Positions 16,911-25,114 of a stretch of DNA of 64,000 nucleotides are shown piece after piece. The DNA lies in NCBI GenBank assembly GCA_965215475.1, contig OZ244061.1:2108001-2172000 (forward strand), written 5' to 3'. Numbering within the stretch: the first letter of the stretch is position 1; each line of letters starts with the position of its first letter. Below the pieces are notes generated by a model, which was not told where the DNA came from, did no database searches, and was given only the letters and a program-made list of their open reading frames with translations. The position numbers and the translations under genes are program-made. Source of the stretch: Bin80 sp965215475. Lineage in GTDB: Bacteria; Bacteroidota; Rhodothermia; Rhodothermales; Bin80.

Positions 16911-17186
16911 CACGCCCGGCAGGACTCGAACCTGCAACCTGCGGATTCAGGTTTGTACCGGTTTCCCGACTCCCTGGACTATCTCTTCACCTTTTTCAGC
17001 TACTGCTGAAGGAAGGGGTGGCCGTCTAGTCTCTACACCTTCCCCTTAGGGCTTGGCTCGGGATTACCGTGAACATCGGTTCCGTAGGCTTCCCCGAATT
17101 TGACCACTTACTCGCTGGCCGTTTCCAGCCAGCGGCCCGCTTTTGTTGCAGAAGTCCGCTGCTCTATCCAGTTGAGCTACGGGCGC
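16911..17186 (-). tRNA. tRNA-Arg (anticodon UCU) interrupted by a group I intron
   Basis: Two 37-nt halves form a complete tRNA. The 5' exon (17186-17150) has acceptor GCGCCCG, a normal D arm and anticodon stem GCGGA with loop CTTCT; the 3' exon (16947-16911) continues AA-TCCGC, variable loop AGGTT, T arm GCAGG/CCTGC and acceptor CGGGCGT with discriminator G. Joined, they give a 74-nt tRNA with loop CTTCTAA and anticodon UCU. The 202-nt insert lies between positions 36 and 37, inside the anticodon loop. CCA is not encoded. Without splicing this tRNA could not decode AGA/AGG. Confidence 0.92.
16948..17149 (-). ncRNA. Group I self-splicing intron in tRNA-Arg
   Basis: The 202-nt insert follows a U (end of the 5' exon) and ends in G, as group I introns do. 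Core motifs read on the minus strand are a Q-like GGGAUU-side segment (AATCCCGAGCCAAGCCC at 17065-17049), the R segment GTGTAGAGACTAGACGGCC (17038-17020) and the S segment AGATAGTCC (16984-16976); GACTA and TAGTC form P7. This is the compact layout seen in bacterial tRNA introns (IC3-like). There is no homing endonuclease frame. I could not draw a fully convincing P1 guide pairing with the exon CUUCU, which would be the point to verify. Confidence 0.88.
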
Positions 17187-17218
17187 CTGTATGTAATAGA
17201 ACTGGTGTATCCGCACAG

Positions 17219-17292
17219 TCGGGGCGGCCGGATTTGAACCGACGACTTCTGCGTCCCAAACGCAGTGCTCTACCGGGCTGAGCTACACCCCG
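17219..17292 (-). tRNA. tRNA-Pro (anticodon UGG)
   Basis: The minus-strand acceptor CGGGGTG pairs with CGCCCCG (one G-U), discriminator A, no encoded CCA. The anticodon stem CTGCG/CGCAG encloses TTTGGGA, giving UGG followed by G37, as is normal for proline tRNAs. The T loop TTCAAAT is present. It lies 11 bp downstream of the DUF4295 stop and 32 bp upstream of tRNA-Arg, so these RNAs probably come from the rpmB-rpmG transcript. Confidence 0.95.
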
Positions 17293-17303
17293 AATCGGAT
17301 GAT

Positions 17304-17471
17304 CTACTTGATCGCTTTCAATTCTGCTTGAACGTCCTCCTGGGGAACCATTTTTTCTCTGAAGCGGAAGCTTCCGTTTGTCTTCTTTTCCGCAATCACG
17401 AGCTTCGCCATAACTTTTCGCTCTTGACGGCGCTTGAGGACTTTGTCTCCAAACGATTGTTTCTTGGCCAT
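17304..17471 (-). CDS. DUF4295 small basic protein
   Basis: A 55-residue basic protein starts at the ATG at 17469-17471: MAKKQSFGDKVLKRRQERKV, then LVIAEKKTNGSFRFREKMVPQEDVQAELKAIK. The pattern 'K-v-k-g-y-F-E-MVP-e-v' and the place right after rpmG match DUF4295, a short protein of Bacteroidota-type genomes found next to L28-L33 and thought to be ribosome-linked. It starts 2 bp after the rpmG stop and is followed by three tRNA genes. The function is unproven; the neighbourhood argues for a translation role. Confidence 0.85.
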   Translation of the reverse strand: MAKKQSFGDKVLKRRQERKVMAKLVIAEKKTNGSFRFREKMVPQEDVQAELKAIK

Positions 17472-17473
17472 CT

Positions 17474-17647
17474 TTACTTGATCTCCCTATGCAATGTATG
17501 TTTGCGAAGTGTCGAATTGTACTTTTTGAGCTCCAGTCGGCTAGACGTATTACGCCGGTTCTTGACGGTTGAATACCGGCTGGTTCCGGGAGCCTCGGTA
17601 CATTCGAGGATTATTTTTTGTCTGACGTCTTTTCCTTTTCGTGCCAT
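17474..17647 (-). CDS. rpmG: 50S ribosomal protein L33
   Basis: bL33 is a small large-subunit protein near the E site. The start at the ATG at 17645-17647 gives 57 residues: MARKGKDVRQKIILECTEA, YSTVKNRRNTSSRLELKKYNSTLRKHTLHREIK. The signature 'TSRLELKKYNP-L-KH' is clear (S in place of P). The CxxC zinc pairs are absent, so this is the zinc-free type. The frame extends 21 codons further upstream, but that stretch lacks family similarity. It is 16 bp after rpmB and 2 bp before the DUF4295 gene. Confidence 0.94.
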   Translation of the reverse strand: MARKGKDVRQKIILECTEAPGTSRYSTVKNRRNTSSRLELKKYNSTLRKHTLHREIK

Positions 17648-17663
17648 GTTACAATCGTACCTG

Positions 17664-17900
17664 TTAAACCGTGATGCCTTGAGCCCGCGCCTCTCGCAAC
17701 ACCGCCTCAATCCCGTTCTTGTTGATAGTCTTGATCGTATTTGCAGAAACCCTCAGTTTTACCCACCGCTTTTGCTCCGGCAAATAAAACTTCTTTGTCT
17801 GCAAATTCACCCCGAAACGCCGACGCGTTTTGTTGTTTGCATGTGAGACATGGTTGCCCGACATGGGCCCCTTGCCGCTTAATTGATCCTTACGTGCCAT
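17664..17900 (-). CDS. rpmB: 50S ribosomal protein L28
   Basis: bL28 is a large-subunit protein. The 78-residue product has the family pattern: SGKGPMSGNHVSHANNKTRRRFGVNLQTKKF, then RWVKLRVSANTIKTINKNGIE. The normal 'C-vtGk-p-GNnvShA-nkTkR-f-pNL' motif is here with the usual cysteine missing at its start. It is the first gene of a minus-strand operon rpmB-rpmG-DUF4295 followed by tRNA-Pro, tRNA-Arg and tRNA-Cys. Confidence 0.95.
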   Translation of the reverse strand: MARKDQLSGKGPMSGNHVSHANNKTRRRFGVNLQTKKFYLPEQKRWVKLRVSANTIKTINKNGIEAVLREARAQGITV

Positions 17901-17969
17901 TCGTGAATCCCCCTTTTCCTGTTTTGGGCGACCGGCTTATATGAACACGTTTGCGGAACGGTTCCCGCG

Positions 17970-19199
17970 TCAGTCCCCTTGTGTCAGAGCTCGGCTCGGC
18001 TCACTCCGAGCTGCACGCCACGCGGGATAGATTGAAGCACTCAGGCACAAACCAAACGAAACGCCCAGAATAAGAACTAGGTCAAGAACTTGGACCGAAA
18101 CAGGATACGCTTCGATTACAAACGATTCCGCCCCCAATAGGGGAACAAACTGAAAATGTTTCTGGAGTAATAGAATCCCCAGCCCCGCCACAAACCCCGT
18201 TCCGGCACCAACGAGTCCGATCATCCCGCCCTGCATAAGAAAAAGTTGCCGGATCTCCCTAGAAGTTGCCCCCATTGCCTTCAGTACCCCAATATCGTGT
18301 TTCTTTTCTACAACAACCATGGTAAGAGATCCTATGATACTAAAGGCGGCGACCACGCAAATAAGTAGCAGTATGATGGATGCGCCCCATTTTTCCAGTC
18401 GCATCACATCATAAAGAGAGCGTTGAAGATCGTACCACGTTTGAACCGTCACTCCACTTGGAAGTGAAGCCTCAAGTGTTTGCTTCACGTGTTGAGCCTG
18501 CCGAAGATCGGTAAGTCGCAACTCAATTCCCGTAATCGCATTGTTCAGATGAAAAAGCTCCTGAGCTTCTTTAATTCCAATAAATACATGCGTGTTATCA
18601 TAGGATTCTTCAAGTCTAAATAATCCACGCACCTCAAATTCTCGCACCGCGGGTGGAGAGAAGATGCGTGTGAGCATTTGCCCCAATCCTTGTGCAGAAA
18701 ATAGCATTGCCCGGTTATTTTCAGAGCCAGGAGAGAGCCCTAAACGCTGTCCTAGGCTAAATCCCATCACCATTCCCTGTTCTCCCGTGTCAAATTCTCC
18801 GGTGACGAGCCCCGTTCCCGTTGTATGATCTACTACGCCTCTGAGAACCACTACACGGTTGACTTCCGATTGCGAAACGGTCACCAGGAGGGCTTTACCT
18901 TCAACGTAAGGATCCGCTCTTTGAACCTCGGGCATCTGTCGTGCTTGATCGGCGATCTTGGTTACTTCTGGTTGGGACAATCCTCGTCCATGCTGTGAGA
19001 CAATGCGGACATGTGGATCCATCGAAACCAACAAGTCTCGTACGACATCATAAAATCCATTCATGACCGACAGAACCACGATTAAGGACGCAACTCCTAT
19101 CGCCACGCCGCTCATCGAAATCCCTGAAATAATTGTAACTAGCGGGATTCGTTGTCGGCTGTGCAAGTATCTTCGTGCAATAAACAGTCGATAATTCAT
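17970..19199 (-). CDS. LolC/LolE-family lipoprotein-releasing ABC permease
   Basis: The 409-residue protein has a transmembrane segment at about 22-45 (ISGISMSGVAIGVASLIVVLSVMNGF), a periplasmic domain of about 220 residues, then three helices near 275-295, 320-345 and 375-395, the FtsX-fold layout. RLFIARRYLHSR at the start and KKHDIGVLKAMGATSREIRQLFLMQGGMIGLVG in the third quarter are characteristic of LolC/E. These permeases, with the ATPase LolD, pull lipoproteins from the inner membrane. No lolD gene is adjacent. The C-terminal YPAWRAARSEPSRAL is the typical ending. Confidence 0.88.
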   Translation of the reverse strand: MNYRLFIARRYLHSRQRIPLVTIISGISMSGVAIGVASLIVVLSVMNGFYDVVRDLLVSMDPHVRIVSQHGRGLSQPEVTKIADQARQMPEVQRADPYVEGKALLVTVSQSEVNRVVVLRGVVDHTTGTGLVTGEFDTGEQGMVMGFSLGQRLGLSPGSENNRAMLFSAQGLGQMLTRIFSPPAVREFEVRGLFRLEESYDNTHVFIGIKEAQELFHLNNAITGIELRLTDLRQAQHVKQTLEASLPSGVTVQTWYDLQRSLYDVMRLEKWGASIILLLICVVAAFSIIGSLTMVVVEKKHDIGVLKAMGATSREIRQLFLMQGGMIGLVGAGTGFVAGLGILLLQKHFQFVPLLGAESFVIEAYPVSVQVLDLVLILGVSFGLCLSASIYPAWRAARSEPSRALTQGD

Positions 19200-19264
19200 C
19201 CCTAGGGGTTGTCTTTGCTTGCTGTAATCATACGCTCATCGAGGGTCTCCTTATTTTGACTAGA

Positions 19265-20362
19265 TTATACATTGAACCGAAAAAGAATCACGTCCCCATC
19301 TTGAACGGTATATTCCTTCCCTTCGGACCTCATAATCCCGGCCGCGCGCGCAGCCGACTCCGAACCTACTTGAATCAGGTCTTCAACCTGAATGGTCTCT
19401 GCACGAATAAATCCGCGTTCAAAGTCGCTATGGATTTGTCCCGCTGCCTGTGGAGCTTTTGCTCCTTTTTTTACCGTCCAAGCCCGTGTTTCCTTTGGTC
19501 CATGCGTGAAGAATGTTATAAGGTTCAACAACGTATATGCCTTATGGATTAAGCGTTGCAACCCATCTGCCTGGAATCCTTCCCCTACCAGAAAAACCTC
19601 TTTTTCTTCCTCCTCTAAATCTGACAGCTGCGCCTCAAACTCTGCGCTCAGGATCAAGCATCCTGCATCCTCTCTGGCGGCAACCCTCTGAACTTGTTCC
19701 GCCCACGTGTTGCCTTGGGGTAAATCCGCCTCCCCCACATTAGCTATGTACAAAACAGGCCTACTAGTTAAAAGAAATAGCTCCCGTATATACTGTTGTT
19801 CTTTGGGGGAGAGGCGTCTCAGGAGCCGTGCAGGGTTCCCTTCAGACAAATGATCAACTAAGCGTTCTGCGAACGCCGCCTTCATCACTGCTTCTTCTTC
19901 TCGTCCTTTTGACGCTTTGCCCCATTTTTCAGCAGATCGCTCGGCGGTATCCAAATCTTTCAGCAAGAGTTCGGTATTCACGATCTCGATGTCCCGTTCT
20001 GGGTCAACACTTCCGGCAACGTGGGAAATCCCTGAGGCATCAAAGCAGCGGACCACATGTATTAGCGCATCTACCTGTCGAATGTGCCCCAAAAACGCAT
20101 TTCCTAGTCCTTCCCCACGAGAGGCACCAGCGACCAAGCCTGCTATATCAACAAATTCTATCGTGGTTGGAACAACTCGCTCGGATGGGGAAACAGCTGT
20201 AAGCCTTTGTAATCGTTCGTCCGGCACGGACGCAATCCCCCGATTGGGATCGATTGTGCAGAACGGATAATTCGCAGCAGTCGCTCCAACCCCACTCAGC
20301 GCATTAAACAGGGTAGACTTACCAATATTTGGTAAGCCAACGATACCACAATTGAGGGACAT
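19265..20362 (-). CDS. ychF: Redox-regulated ATPase YchF
   Basis: YchF is an OBG-family P-loop protein that prefers ATP to GTP and binds ribosomes. The 365-residue product begins SLNCGIVGLPNIGKSTLFNALSG (P-loop with the NIGKST form), has the switch segment FVDIAGLVAGASRGEGLGNAFLGHIRQVDALIHVVRCF, a coiled-coil insert, PVLYIANVGEAD (in place of the NKxD motif), and the C-terminal TGS-like domain (LNLITFFTHGPKETRAWTVKKGAKAPQAAGQIHSDFERGFIRAE). Length is normal. It lies 65 bp upstream of the LolC/E gene on the same strand. Confidence 0.96.
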   Translation of the reverse strand: MSLNCGIVGLPNIGKSTLFNALSGVGATAANYPFCTIDPNRGIASVPDERLQRLTAVSPSERVVPTTIEFVDIAGLVAGASRGEGLGNAFLGHIRQVDALIHVVRCFDASGISHVAGSVDPERDIEIVNTELLLKDLDTAERSAEKWGKASKGREEEAVMKAAFAERLVDHLSEGNPARLLRRLSPKEQQYIRELFLLTSRPVLYIANVGEADLPQGNTWAEQVQRVAAREDAGCLILSAEFEAQLSDLEEEEKEVFLVGEGFQADGLQRLIHKAYTLLNLITFFTHGPKETRAWTVKKGAKAPQAAGQIHSDFERGFIRAETIQVEDLIQVGSESAARAAGIMRSEGKEYTVQDGDVILFRFNV

Positions 20363-20753
20363 GGTCTGGGTTTATCGAATTAGAATGGAAATAGATCTCC
20401 TTTCACGATCCGTTTTGATAAGACTTGCAACTTGTATTGTATGCTTGCCTACAATGCCTCTCTGTTCTTCTTCGGCATTTTGCTCTCTTATACGTTCGCT
20501 AGGCAACCAGGCTCATGCACATTTATTGACTGGTAGATTTCCCTCATAGCCGTATTTAATCAAAAATGAGGGGCGTTTTATACTGTTCTCATCCTCTCTC
20601 CTCATTGGAATTATATCCAATAGATCTGATGATCTCATCATTATTTTCGATTTACTAAACCAAGCGGATAGGTCCATTTAACAGAAAATGAACGCTCATT
20701 ACCTTTGACGTGTAAACAACGCTTTCATCTGAATACACATATGTCTCGGTTAC
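20363..20753. other. Intergenic region with no gene seen
   Basis: This 391-bp divergent gap between ychF (minus) and the small beta-barrel gene (plus) must hold promoters for both. It is AT-rich with several short palindromic stretches (for example around 20616-20640). I see no open frame of note, RNA gene or riboswitch. Confidence 0.5.
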
Positions 20754-21233
20754 GTGATTAAGCTATTCCAAACAATCTGTCTGTTCATCCTCTTACCATT
20801 TATAGCCTTCGCACAGTCATCTTATGTTCAGGCTGGGTTGGCAGGTTGGCCCGGAGCTGGCATGCAATTCGTGCATGTTCAAACTCGTAGCATTTATTCA
20901 CTCGAAGTTCATTCTTCCGTTGATACCGAACTCTGGAAGGAAAGAACTCCATTATATGTTTCTGTAGGGGTTGGGGCTGCTTTAAGACCTTTAGGGGTTC
21001 TTCGTGTGATTGGACAAGCAAATTATTCGTATGACCTGTATCTGGGAATTCGATTTGGCCCTGCATTAACCTTTCTACAAAAACAAACCAGAGCAGAGAA
21101 AAATCGTCAATTCAGTCTCTTTCTGGATCCTTTCCTTCGATATACCCGACCATTGGGACAACAAACCGCCTTCGTTGAAATTGGATCACAGCGCCCATCC
21201 CTGCGCATCGGGTTTTGGATTCTTCTTGACTGA
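20754..21233 (+). CDS. Exported protein, probable small outer-membrane beta-barrel
   Basis: I do not recognise the family. The 159-residue product starts with a clear signal peptide (MIKLFQTICLFILLPFIAFAQS, cleavage likely after AFA). The mature part alternates hydrophobic and polar residues in short strands (YVQAGLAGWPGAGMQFVHVQ, YVSVGVGAALRPLG, YDLYLGIRFGPALTF, FSLFLDPFLRYTR, TAFVEIGSQRPSLRIGFWILLD), as in beta-barrel membrane proteins, and ends in an aromatic-rich strand. Its neighbours (ychF, nusB) give no clue. Confidence 0.55.
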   Translation: MIKLFQTICLFILLPFIAFAQSSYVQAGLAGWPGAGMQFVHVQTRSIYSLEVHSSVDTELWKERTPLYVSVGVGAALRPLGVLRVIGQANYSYDLYLGIRFGPALTFLQKQTRAEKNRQFSLFLDPFLRYTRPLGQQTAFVEIGSQRPSLRIGFWILLD

Positions 21234-21297
21234 TCTCACCGTGAACTCAAATCATTCAACGATCTCCCCATTCTCTTCCCAAAGCGGGGCAAGTATT

Positions 21298-21798
21298 TCA
21301 AGAACTAGCTCGATGAGAATCTTGTCTGCTAACCATTTCTTCCCATCCCTGACGGCCTCCCTTATTTTTTGTCATTTTCCCCTCCTTCCTTAATCTAAAA
21401 GCAATTTCATCTAGAACACCATTTATAAAGTCCTTGCTCTCCTCTGTGCTGAAAATTTTCGCCAACTCAATTGCCTCATTCATCGTCGCCTTAGGTGGAA
21501 TCTGATCAAAGTGCAAAAACTCACACACGGCTATTCTAAGAATAATTAGATCAATTCTGAGCATACGCCCTAAATCCCAGTTCTTGGCATTTTCAGATAT
21601 AATCTGATCCAGTTGATCTTGGTCTGAAATCACGGTCTCAAACAATCTGATACCCAATTCGGCTGCTCCATCCTGGCTTGGGAGTCTCGGTAGAAGTGTC
21701 ATCTTATAAACATGCTCCTGAGAATCGCCACTCAGCATATGTGCATAAAGTGCTTGCAGGGTTGCGTAGCGAGCACGGCGACGAGGTGGTGCGGACAT
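21298..21798 (-). CDS. nusB: Transcription antitermination factor NusB
   Basis: NusB with S10 binds boxA in rRNA leaders to prevent premature termination. The 166-residue product shows RRRARYATLQALYAHMLSGD at the N-terminus and WDLGRMLRIDLIILRIAVCEFLHFDQIPPKATMNEAIELAKIFSTEESKDFINGVLDEI, the NusB signature. A basic C-terminal tail (KMTKNKGGRQGWEEMVSRQDSHRASS) is longer than usual. Two boxA-like sequences occur in this window's rRNA operon (32201-32212, 34158-34169), its likely targets. Confidence 0.92.
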   Translation of the reverse strand: MSAPPRRRARYATLQALYAHMLSGDSQEHVYKMTLLPRLPSQDGAAELGIRLFETVISDQDQLDQIISENAKNWDLGRMLRIDLIILRIAVCEFLHFDQIPPKATMNEAIELAKIFSTEESKDFINGVLDEIAFRLRKEGKMTKNKGGRQGWEEMVSRQDSHRASS

Positions 21799-22434
21799 TG
21801 AATTTTTGATACGATCATGAGCTTAAACATCAAGCCCATTCATAATGTGCTTTCTCCTAGTACCACATAACTGTTTCTCATAATTCTATGGATCATCAGA
21901 TATCTATGCGAATTATTGGGGCAAGATACATCATTTCAGGAGGAAGTAACTTTATTCACATCTCTTTGTATTCAATATGAACAAGGTTTTAGAAAAAAAT
22001 AAAATATATATTGTTGATCCTGTGGAATTGTGGATAACCGTTTCAAATTCTTATCTGTTTCGATATGAGGTATGCCATAAGAAGGATTTAGGACCGATAA
22101 GAGCAACATAAAGGTATGTTAGGATTATGTGTATTAGTGTCTGAAATTTCACAAAATCATGTTTTTTGGTAGGGGGTGTATAAAATTCTATTCAAAAATC
22201 ACATGTTGTTCACGGGATCTTGGAAAAATAAACAAATCCTGTCCACATCTTTTTCGTACTTCAGCAAAAATAAATTACAGCAAAATTTCTGATGGAAGGT
22301 TCATATTTGAAAGTGACCCACTGCATTGAGACTTGGGACGGTCCAGATCGGGCATACGATGATTACTCGCACAAACAAATCCTTGCCAGATAAGGGCGTG
22401 ATTTACTCAATATTAGTTCGTATCAAATAGTAGA
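21799..22434. other. Long intergenic region with a second DnaA-box pair
   Basis: This 636-bp divergent gap between nusB (minus) and moeA (plus) has no gene that I can support. It holds TTATTCACA at 21952-21960 and a perfect TGTGGATAA at 22029-22037, with a purine- and AT-rich tract (about 21980-22018) just before the second box. A weaker CTGTCCACA (two mismatches) lies near 22237. It may be a DnaA-regulated region, a DnaA titration site or part of the true origin; the sequence alone does not decide. Confidence 0.4.
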
Positions 22435-23649
22435 ATGACACCTGGAGAAGCTTTTCAAAAAGTGCACGCAGAAATTTTAGAGATGCCAACAGAGGAGATC
22501 CCCCTACGTATGGCATCTGGACGGGTGCTCCGAGAAGATATTATTGCAAAGGAGTCAATCCCTCCCTTCGATAATTCGGCAATGGATGGATATGCAGTCC
22601 ACATGGGTGGTTTCGCACAAACAATACCCGATCTCCAAGTTATCGGAGAACTAGCCGCGGGAAATATTCCAAGTACTGAAGTGAAACCAGGAACATGCAT
22701 CCGCATCATGACGGGGGCGCAGATTCCCCCGGGGACAGAAGCCGTCGTGCCACAGGAATGGGCGACGGAAATGAATGAGGAAATTATTCATATTCGTCGA
22801 AAACCTGAACGAGGAGCTTACATACGAAGAGCAGGTAAGGATGCTTTACGGGGAACAGTGGTAGTGAAAAGGGGCATGCGGATTACTCCACCAATCATAG
22901 GCATGATCGCAGCAGCGGGGTATGATCAGGTCAAAGTGGGAAAATCTCCGCGCGTTTCAATCATTGTTACGGGGAATGAATTACATCTTGACTTGACAAA
23001 GCCGTTACCTCCTTCCCGGATTTATGATGCCAATGGCCCTGGATTGTTTGCGCAAGTGCTGGAAACAGGCGCAATCGTTCCAGATTCGGAAGTTGCTCAG
23101 GATAAGCGAGAAGATCTTCTTGGTCAAATTCAAAGAGCAATGGATATGGATGTGATGATCATTACCGGCGGTGTATCCGTAGGGAAGTATGATCTTGTTC
23201 AGGAAGTACTTTTAGGTTTAGGATTTAAAAAGCGTTTTTGGCGAGTCCGTCAGCGACCAGGAGGTCCGATGCTTTTTGGAATACTTGGAGCTCAACTAGT
23301 TTTTGGGTTACCCGGCAATCCCGTTTCGTCAGCAATTTGCTTCCAGCAGTATGTTCGGCCGACTCTTCTCAAAATGATGGGGGCCGCAGAGATTCACCCA
23401 CCGAAGATAAAAGCGAAATTGGGGTCCTCAGTGCTCAAGAAGGCAGGTCGATATCATTTTGTGCGTGGAAAAGCCAAGAAGGAAGAGGGGGGAGAATTAA
23501 TTGTGCGCACTACGGGCCCACAGGCTTCAAATCTTTACTCTTCACTTCAGCATGCCAACTGTCTGATTCATTTAGAGGAAGAAGTGATAGATCCTTCCGA
23601 GGGAGAGGAAGTGATCATAACTCCTCTTCCATGGGCAAGGATTGACTGA
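22435..23649 (+). CDS. moeA: Molybdopterin molybdenumtransferase MoeA
   Basis: MoeA inserts molybdate into adenylated molybdopterin to finish the molybdenum cofactor. The 404-residue product has LRMASGRVLREDIIAKESIPPFDNSAMDGYAVH at the N-terminus, IRIMTGAQIPPGTEAVVPQE, IIVTGNEL, MIITGGVSVGKYDLVQEVL, KRFWRVRQRPGGPMLFG and VFGLPGNPVSSAICF, all standard. Other Moco genes are not next to it, so its partners lie elsewhere. The upstream gap contains DnaA boxes but no Moco riboswitch that I can see. Confidence 0.95.
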   Translation: MTPGEAFQKVHAEILEMPTEEIPLRMASGRVLREDIIAKESIPPFDNSAMDGYAVHMGGFAQTIPDLQVIGELAAGNIPSTEVKPGTCIRIMTGAQIPPGTEAVVPQEWATEMNEEIIHIRRKPERGAYIRRAGKDALRGTVVVKRGMRITPPIIGMIAAAGYDQVKVGKSPRVSIIVTGNELHLDLTKPLPPSRIYDANGPGLFAQVLETGAIVPDSEVAQDKREDLLGQIQRAMDMDVMIITGGVSVGKYDLVQEVLLGLGFKKRFWRVRQRPGGPMLFGILGAQLVFGLPGNPVSSAICFQQYVRPTLLKMMGAAEIHPPKIKAKLGSSVLKKAGRYHFVRGKAKKEEGGELIVRTTGPQASNLYSSLQHANCLIHLEEEVIDPSEGEEVIITPLPWARID

Positions 23650-23834
23650 ATAGAGTGAGATCTTGAGTCTCTGGCCAGGAGAATGGTTGTCTCTCAAGTC
23701 ATGTCAGAGCCCTTGGCCGCGGAGATCTTTATCGTCATTTTTTCGATGAACAAATTTACGTACATACTCGACCTGCAGATCTGTGATCCTTCGCTTGAAA
23801 TAGGTGAGAGAAAAAACTCACTTAGGGGAGCGAG

Positions 23835-24764
23835 CTAGCGAAGTGGGATGGTATCTGCACGACGGAACTGATCGGCACCACTTTTTTTCGATGTTCCGTC
23901 AGCACTTCCCAATCCGAGCATGGTAACCCGTTCAACTCCAATTCCATTAGATGTGTAGTAATCCATCAATGCACGCGCTCTGTCTTCAGAAAGGGTCTGG
24001 GGGTTACGCTCCAAAGGGCTTGCCATGCCCTCCACACGTGCATTTAGATTCAGGCATTCACTGAGGATTTCCAGATTGTCTCCCAAGGCCTGCATAGCAA
24101 TATCGGAGAGCACACTGGAATTGCGTTCAAAAAAGATGGTGCTCATTTCAGCTATATCTGAGCAGTAAGCAGGTTCAAATTGCGCCACCGACACATTCAA
24201 AGTTCTTGCATCTCGGCCATGCTCGTTAGAAATTTCCAGAGAGACGGCATACTCACCTTCAGACATGTATGTGTGTTGAGGTCTAGGAGTAGAGGACGAT
24301 GTGCCGTCTCCAAAGCTCCAGCTATATGTCAGAGGCGCATCTCCGCGCACGTTCGCACTGAACTCGACAGGGGTTTGGGTATCCACACTTGTGGAACTGG
24401 CTGACAAGGCCAAGACCTGCGCAGGAACAGGCGGATCCGTGACGATGATGCTAGATGTTTCGGAAATAGAGTAACGGCCATCATTATTACTAGCGGTAAC
24501 GATTATAGTGTAGGCGCCTGCCTCGGTATATGTATGAGTCACCGCCGTGCCGTCTGCGGTTGCCCCATCACCAAAGGCCCATGAGTAGACCACAGGTGGT
24601 CGCGCATCTTCGTTGGCAAAAGCCGCGAATTCGCCATTCTGATTGGTTTCAATAGACTCTGGAGCTGATACAACCAGCGTTTCAACGGCCCGGGGATTAC
24701 AACCTGTAAGTATGATGGCGGAAACAACGGTAATAACGAAAAAAGATGAACGTAAGATAGTCAT
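23835..24764 (-). CDS. Lipoprotein with two PKD domains and an OmpA-like C-terminal domain
   Basis: The 309-residue product has a lipoprotein signal (FFVITVVSAIILTGC, lipobox LTGC). Two PKD domains follow, each with the YSWAFGDG / YSWSFGDG and HTYxEAG / HTYMSEG signatures (about 35-110 and 115-195). The C-terminal 100 residues (MSTIFFERNSSVLSDIAMQALGDNLEIL...LSEDRARALMDYYTSNGIGVERVTMLGLGSADG) follow the OmpA domain, which binds peptidoglycan. The binding loop usually reads GHTD; here it is GMASP, so the key Asp is missing, while the Arg of SEDRA remains. It is likely an outer-membrane lipoprotein. Confidence 0.8.
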   Translation of the reverse strand: MTILRSSFFVITVVSAIILTGCNPRAVETLVVSAPESIETNQNGEFAAFANEDARPPVVYSWAFGDGATADGTAVTHTYTEAGAYTIIVTASNNDGRYSISETSSIIVTDPPVPAQVLALSASSTSVDTQTPVEFSANVRGDAPLTYSWSFGDGTSSSTPRPQHTYMSEGEYAVSLEISNEHGRDARTLNVSVAQFEPAYCSDIAEMSTIFFERNSSVLSDIAMQALGDNLEILSECLNLNARVEGMASPLERNPQTLSEDRARALMDYYTSNGIGVERVTMLGLGSADGTSKKSGADQFRRADTIPLR

Positions 24765-24841
24765 GTCAATAGGAGTGTAAAATCAAGGAAAACCAACAGC
24801 AAGATACGAAACAGGGAGGAATTTTCACGCAACGGACAGAA

Positions 24842-24961
24842 TCAGGATTCCTCGCCCAGAAGAGAAGCCATCATTCTAGGCGGAAGATGTTCGAGGATAT
24901 AAGGAAGATGGTGCCCAGTTTCATGGACGTGACATACAAGAAGTTGTGCAAGGAATTCCAT
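24842..24961 (-). CDS. Small histidine-rich ORF (39 residues)
   Basis: An ATG at 24959-24961 opens a 39-codon frame: MEFLAQLLVCHVHETGHHLP and YILEHLPPRMMASLLGEES, with six histidines and a cysteine in the first 26 residues. On the minus strand GGAGG lies about eight bases before the ATG, a rare Shine-Dalgarno-like site in this window. I know no matching family. It stands alone between the GHKL ATPase and the PKD/OmpA gene; the rest of 24765-25114 shows nothing clear. Confidence 0.3.
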   Translation of the reverse strand: MEFLAQLLVCHVHETGHHLPYILEHLPPRMMASLLGEES

Positions 24962-25114
24962 AGAGGGGCCTCCTTTCAGGTTTTATGATGATAAGGTGAA
25001 TAGGCTCTCGTTAGAAGGAGCATTTCAGGATGTAGCGGTGTCGAGATTAAGTGCCCGCGCGGGACGGGATGTCCTGAACCTTGGGCGAGGCCATGCTGGT
25101 AGATCGCGCAGTCA

